DNA of 10,010 nucleotides from an uncultured Ruminococcus sp. (GTDB taxonomy: Bacteria > Bacillota > Clostridia > Oscillospirales > Ruminococcaceae): contig CAMWRC010000027.1 of NCBI GenBank assembly GCA_947176565.1, positions 1 through 10,010 of the forward strand, read 5' to 3'. Each line of letters starts with the position of its first letter. Positions within the stretch are counted from its first letter, which is position 1. The position numbers and the translations under genes were made by a program. The notes under the pieces were generated by a model. It was not told the DNA's origin and made no database searches. It was given only the letters and a program-made list of their open reading frames with translations. Positions 6,826-10,010 of this stretch are shown piece by piece.

Positions 6826-8163
6826 GTGTTTCAGACACTGAAACGTGCTTGGAGTATTCCCGAAATCAGGAAAAAGCTTCTCTACACATTACTCATGATT
6901 GTCATTTTCAGATTCGGCAGTGCCGTTGCAGTTCCGTTTCTTGATACTTCCGTAGTAAGAAGCTGGATGGAACAGAACGCCACAAACGGAAACTTCCTCG
7001 AATATCTGAACACCATAACCGGCGGTGCGCTTTCACAGGCGACGTTGTTCTCGCTTTCAATCACACCATACATCAATGCGTCGATTATCATGCAGCTGCT
7101 GACATATGCTCTGCCGCCGCTTGAACGACTGCGTGACGAGGGCGAAGAGGGGCGCAAGAAACTCAACAAGATTACAACTGCCGTTGCTATGGCACTGGCA
7201 GTATTCATGGGATTTGCTTATTATCTTACCCTCAAGAGAATGACAGCTACCGGAGATTCCGGCGCAGTAACAAGTGCTCTGAAATACAGCAGCGGCTGGG
7301 AAATGTATTTCTCGGCAGCAGTAATAATTGCCTGTTTTGTTGCAGGTGCTTCATTCGTAGTATGGATGGGCAACAGAATAAGTGAAAAAGGTATCGGCAA
7401 CGGCGTATCAATGATACTTTTTTCAGGTATCGCGGCACGTTTCCCTGTTGATGCTGGTACACTCGTATCACTCATAAAAGAGGAACCTTCAAAATATCTC
7501 TTTGTAACCATAGGCTACGTTCTCTTCATAATCGCTGAATTTGCATTCATTGTATTTATGAACGAGGCGGAAAGACGTATTCCGATACAGTACGCAAAGC
7601 GCGTCGTAGGCAGAAAACAGTATGGCGGACAGAAAACACACATTCCTGTAAAGGTAATGATGAGCGGCGTTATGCCTATCATCTTTGCTATGTCTTTCAT
7701 GTCGCTTCCGTCAACGATTCAGCTTTTTGCAGGTCAGCCCACCAAGACAACGGGCTTCTACTATCATTTCTGCCACTTCTTCTCAACAAGAAGCTGGTCA
7801 TACGCAGTGCTTTATTTCATACTCATCATTGCGTTCAACTATTTCTATGTATCTATCCAGTATAATCCTATAGAGATAGCAAACAATCTTCGTCAGAGCA
7901 ACGGCGGTATACCGGGAATCAGACCGGGTAAGCCCACATCTGACTATATTCAGAGAGTTCTTTCAAAAATTGCTCTCGTCGGAGCTGTATTCCTCGGAAT
8001 CATCGCCATTATCCCGATTTTCTTCTCAATGGCAGACCAGAAGCTCCAGTCGCTTTCAATGGGCGGTACTACAATACTCATCGCGGTAAGCGTTGCCCTT
8101 GAGACAACACGTACACTTGAATCTCAGCTTATGATGAGACACCATAAGGGATTCCTTTCATAA
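6826..8163 (+). CDS. secY: Protein translocase subunit SecY (GTG start)
   Basis: SecY forms the membrane channel of the Sec translocase with SecE and SecG; SecA pushes secretory proteins through it and ribosomes dock on it to insert membrane proteins. The 445-residue product has about ten hydrophobic segments. It starts MFQTLKRAWSIPEIRKKLLY, has the plug/TM2 region (TGGALSQATLFSLSITPYIN, 65-84), SEKGIGNGVSMILFSGI at 186-202, the cytosolic loop NEAERRIPIQYAKRVVGR at 246-263, and the SecA/ribosome-contact loop with GIPGIRPGKPT at 361-371. The GTG follows GAGGTGAT. adk follows after 21 bases with no visible terminator, so transcription probably continues. An aromatic-rich external loop (FYYHFCHFF, 311-319) is notable but unexplained. 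Confidence 0.97.
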   Translation: MFQTLKRAWSIPEIRKKLLYTLLMIVIFRFGSAVAVPFLDTSVVRSWMEQNATNGNFLEYLNTITGGALSQATLFSLSITPYINASIIMQLLTYALPPLERLRDEGEEGRKKLNKITTAVAMALAVFMGFAYYLTLKRMTATGDSGAVTSALKYSSGWEMYFSAAVIIACFVAGASFVVWMGNRISEKGIGNGVSMILFSGIAARFPVDAGTLVSLIKEEPSKYLFVTIGYVLFIIAEFAFIVFMNEAERRIPIQYAKRVVGRKQYGGQKTHIPVKVMMSGVMPIIFAMSFMSLPSTIQLFAGQPTKTTGFYYHFCHFFSTRSWSYAVLYFILIIAFNYFYVSIQYNPIEIANNLRQSNGGIPGIRPGKPTSDYIQRVLSKIALVGAVFLGIIAIIPIFFSMADQKLQSLSMGGTTILIAVSVALETTRTLESQLMMRHHKGFLS

Positions 8164-8184
8164 GCGGTAAGGAGGATATATCAC

Positions 8185-8820
8185 ATGAATCTTATCTTTT
8201 TAGGCGCACCGGGCGCAGGTAAGGGTACTCAGGCGGAAGTGGTTTCCGAAAAGCTGAATATCCCGCAGATTTCAACAGGCAATATTCTTCGCGAGGCTGC
8301 CAAGAACGGCACTGAGTACGGACTCAAGGCAAAGGCTGCTATGGACGCCGGCGCATTGGTTTCTGATGAAATCGTAATCGGTATTCTTAAAGAGAGAATC
8401 GCAGAGGACGATTGCAAGGAAGGCTTCATTCTTGATGGTTTTCCGAGAACAGTTCCTCAGGCAGAGGCTCTCGATGCTATGGGTATCACAATCGACAAGG
8501 TTATTGAAATTAGCGTAGCAGATGAAACAATCAAGCAGAGAGTTTCAGGAAGACGTGTTTGTCAGGGCTGCGGTGCATCATATCACATTCAGTATAAGCC
8601 TTCAAAAATCGAGGGCGTATGCGATAAGTGCGGCGACAAGACTGTAATCCGCAAGGACGACCAGCCGGAAGTAGTTCTCGACCGTCTTGCTACTTATCAC
8701 GAAAAGACAGCTCCTCTCAAGGATTACTATGCTGCACAGGGAAAACTTGTTACAGTAGAGGGTCAGGAGGAAGTTGCCGATACTTCAAAGCTTACACTCG
8801 CTGCTGTAGGAGTTGAGTGA
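8185..8820 (+). CDS. adk: Adenylate kinase, zinc-type LID
   Basis: Adenylate kinase converts ATP and AMP to two ADP in the cytosol and keeps adenine nucleotides in balance. The 211-residue product begins MNLIFLGAPGAGKGTQ, with the P-loop GAPGAGKGT at 7-15. It has DGFPRT at 84-89 and the LID domain with four cysteines at 126, 129, 146 and 149 (CQGC and CDKC), the structural zinc site known in Gram-positive and some other adenylate kinases. The LID ends with RKDDQPEVVLDRL. GGTAAGGAGGAT precedes the ATG. The TGA stop overlaps the map ATG by one base (TGATG), suggesting coupled translation. Confidence 0.98.
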   Translation: MNLIFLGAPGAGKGTQAEVVSEKLNIPQISTGNILREAAKNGTEYGLKAKAAMDAGALVSDEIVIGILKERIAEDDCKEGFILDGFPRTVPQAEALDAMGITIDKVIEISVADETIKQRVSGRRVCQGCGASYHIQYKPSKIEGVCDKCGDKTVIRKDDQPEVVLDRLATYHEKTAPLKDYYAAQGKLVTVEGQEEVADTSKLTLAAVGVE

Positions 8821-9572
8821 TGAGCATATCTATCAAATCACAGTCCGAACTCGCCATAATGCGTGAAGCAGGTAGAATTACCTGCGGCGCAATATGGTAC
8901 GCGGGCGAAAGGTTAAAGCCGGGTATGTCAACACTTGATGTTGATAAGCTCGTCGGTGAATATTATTCACGGCACGGCTGCAAATCCTGCTTTAAGGGTC
9001 TTTACGGTTTTCCGGCGAATGCCTGCATCTCAGTCAATGATGAGGTAATCCATGGAATACCGAGGGCAAACCACAGATTAAAGGAAGGGGACATAGTGAG
9101 CATCGACACCGGAGCTGCGTACAAGGGCTTCAACGGAGACAGCTGCTGGACTTTCCCTGTGGGTAAAATTTCTGATGAAGCCAAAGCATTGCTGGAGGTT
9201 ACGGAGGCAAGCCTTTATAAAGGTATCGCCGCAGCTGAGGCAGGGGCAAGAATCGGAGATATTTCTCATGCTGTAGAGGAGTATTGTGCTTCACGAGGCT
9301 ACGGGATTGTAAGAAATTACTGCGGCCACGGCATCGGCAGAGAGGTTCACGAATCACCGGAAGTTCCGAACTGGGGACGTGCAGGGCATGGTCCGAGACT
9401 CGTTTCCGGAATGACAATTTGCATCGAGCCTATGATAAATCAGAAAGGCGACGACGTAAAAACTCTCAAGGACGGTTGGACCGTGGTTACGAAAAATGGT
9501 TCGCTGTCTGCTCACTTTGAGCATATGATCGCAATAACTCCTGATGGTCCTGTAATATTGACCAAACCCTGA
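8820..9572 (+). CDS. map: Methionine aminopeptidase, type I
   Basis: This metalloenzyme removes initiator methionine from nascent proteins when the second residue is small. The 250-residue product begins MSISIKSQSELAIMREAGRI. All five family metal ligands are present: D96 and D107 (IDTGAAYKGFNGD), H170 (GHGIG), E203 (CIEPM) and E234 (HFEHM). The conserved histidines H78 and H177 are also there. These are offset by one from the E. coli enzyme, with no long extension, so it is a plain type I form without the N-terminal zinc-finger domain. The ATG at 8820 overlaps the adk stop and is seven bases after TAGGAG; a GTG directly before it (8817) is the less well spaced alternative. Confidence 0.97.
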   Translation: MSISIKSQSELAIMREAGRITCGAIWYAGERLKPGMSTLDVDKLVGEYYSRHGCKSCFKGLYGFPANACISVNDEVIHGIPRANHRLKEGDIVSIDTGAAYKGFNGDSCWTFPVGKISDEAKALLEVTEASLYKGIAAAEAGARIGDISHAVEEYCASRGYGIVRNYCGHGIGREVHESPEVPNWGRAGHGPRLVSGMTICIEPMINQKGDDVKTLKDGWTVVTKNGSLSAHFEHMIAITPDGPVILTKP

Positions 9573-9587
9573 CGGAGGATTCTTATT

Positions 9588-9833
9588 GTGAAGCTTAATA
9601 CAGGTGCTGTTGTGAAAGCAACGGCAGGACGGGACGGCGGAAAATTTTTCGTTGTGGTTTCCTCCGGCGATGATTTCTGTATGATAGCCGATGGAAAAAG
9701 CCGCAGACTTGCGGCACCTAAACGCAAGAATATAAAGCATCTCGCTCTTACTAAAAGTATGATTGATATTAATGATTTAACCGATAAAAAGCTCAGGACT
9801 CTGCTGAGAACATTCAGCGGAAACGAGCGTTAA
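9588..9833 (+). CDS. KOW-domain RNA-binding protein, L14e-like (GTG start)
   Basis: The exact function is not known to me. The 81-residue product begins [20 protein letters not shown] and continues with [16 protein letters not shown], then a basic stretch [14 protein letters not shown] at about 39-52. This pattern of a KOW-type beta-barrel with a basic end matches small bacterial proteins annotated as KOW-domain or ribosomal L14e-like (COG2163 type), which sit between map and infA in Clostridia and Bacilli; B. subtilis YbzG appears to be its counterpart. The C-terminal 29 residues are predicted helical by eye. GGAGG at 9574-9578 is nine bases before the GTG. infA follows after 11 bases. RNA or ribosome binding is inferred from fold and context only. 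Confidence 0.88.
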   Translation: MKLNTGAVVKATAGRDGGKFFVVVSSGDDFCMIADGKSRRLAAPKRKNIKHLALTKSMIDINDLTDKKLRTLLRTFSGNER

Positions 9834-9844
9834 GGAGGCTGCCA

Positions 9845-10010
9845 ATGTCTAAGGAAGACGTAATCGAAGTCGAGGGAGTTGTCACAGACGCACTTCCTAA
9901 TGCAATGTTCAAGGTTCAGCTCGAAAACGGACACGAGGTTCTCGCACACGTTTCGGGCAAGCTCAGAATGAATTATATCAGAATTGTGCCGGGAGATAAG
10001 GTAAAGCTTG
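9845..10010 (+). CDS. infA: Translation initiation factor IF-1, N-terminal part (3' end cut by window)
   Basis: IF-1 binds the A site of the 30S subunit during initiation and acts with IF-2 and IF-3. The window holds the first 55 residues of a protein that is normally about 72 long. It begins [20 protein letters not shown] and continues [20 protein letters not shown] and [15 protein letters not shown], the OB (S1-like) fold typical of IF-1. TAAGGAGG overlapping the stop of the previous gene serves as ribosome binding site. The frame is open to the window edge with no defect. Confidence 0.97.
   Translation, partial: MSKEDVIEVEGVVTDALPNAMFKVQLENGHEVLAHVSGKLRMNYIRIVPGDKVKL

Noticed and set aside
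8164..8184. Possible end of transcript after secY
   Set aside because: The 21-base gap holds only the adk ribosome binding site, with no GC-rich hairpin or T-run.
9354..9740. 128-codon minus-strand open frame across the end of map and the KOW gene
   Set aside because: It runs antisense to two well-supported genes and shows no known motif; the plus-strand reading explains the sequence fully.
1..10010. A hidden novel system such as a mobile element, defence locus, CRISPR or riboswitch
   Set aside because: The window is about 97% coding with a standard ribosomal operon order, no gap above 38 bases, no inverted-repeat-bounded insert and no unexpected gene apart from the known KOW-domain family.

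Overview
This window is part of a chromosomal S10-spc ribosomal-protein operon from a bacterium that is almost certainly a member of the Firmicutes, most likely class Clostridia and plausibly a Ruminococcus or Oscillospiraceae relative. The clues are the gene order, strong GGAGG-type ribosome binding sites, a four-cysteine zinc-type S14, an L24 with a C-terminal zinc ribbon, a four-cysteine zinc-type adenylate kinase, and a small KOW-domain gene between map and infA. The genus-level guess is inference from protein flavour only.

All 22 genes lie on the + strand. Only about 313 of the 10,010 bases are non-coding, and the longest gap is 38 bases. Positions 1-2774 hold the S10-operon part: rplB (3' end), rpsS, rplV, rpsC, rplP, rpmC, rpsQ. 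Positions 2813-8163 hold the spc-type part: rplN, rplX, rplE, rpsN, rpsH, rplF, rplR, rpsE, rpmD, rplO, secY. Positions 8185-10010 hold adk, map, a KOW-domain gene and the 5' part of infA. The genes expected next (rpmJ, rpsM, rpsK, rpsD, rpoA, rplQ) would lie beyond the right edge.

The genes work together as one growth-linked unit. Most build the 30S and 50S subunits. SecY is the membrane channel for exported nascent proteins, Map removes initiator methionine from new chains, Adk balances adenine nucleotides, and IF-1 acts in translation initiation. Four junctions have overlapping or nearly overlapping stop and start codons (rpsC/rplP, rplP/rpmC, rplO/secY, adk/map), which suggests translational coupling.

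I found no mobile element, CRISPR array, tRNA, rRNA, terminator or foreign insertion, and no sign of an undescribed system. The points worth a second look are modest: a repeat-built arginine-rich tail on S3, an insertion in the L24 KOW loop, a GTG start for secY next to an out-of-frame ATG that opens a five-codon reading frame, ribosome binding sites written into the C-termini of S3 and L16, a weak promoter-like or hairpin-like patch before rplN, and the little-studied KOW gene.
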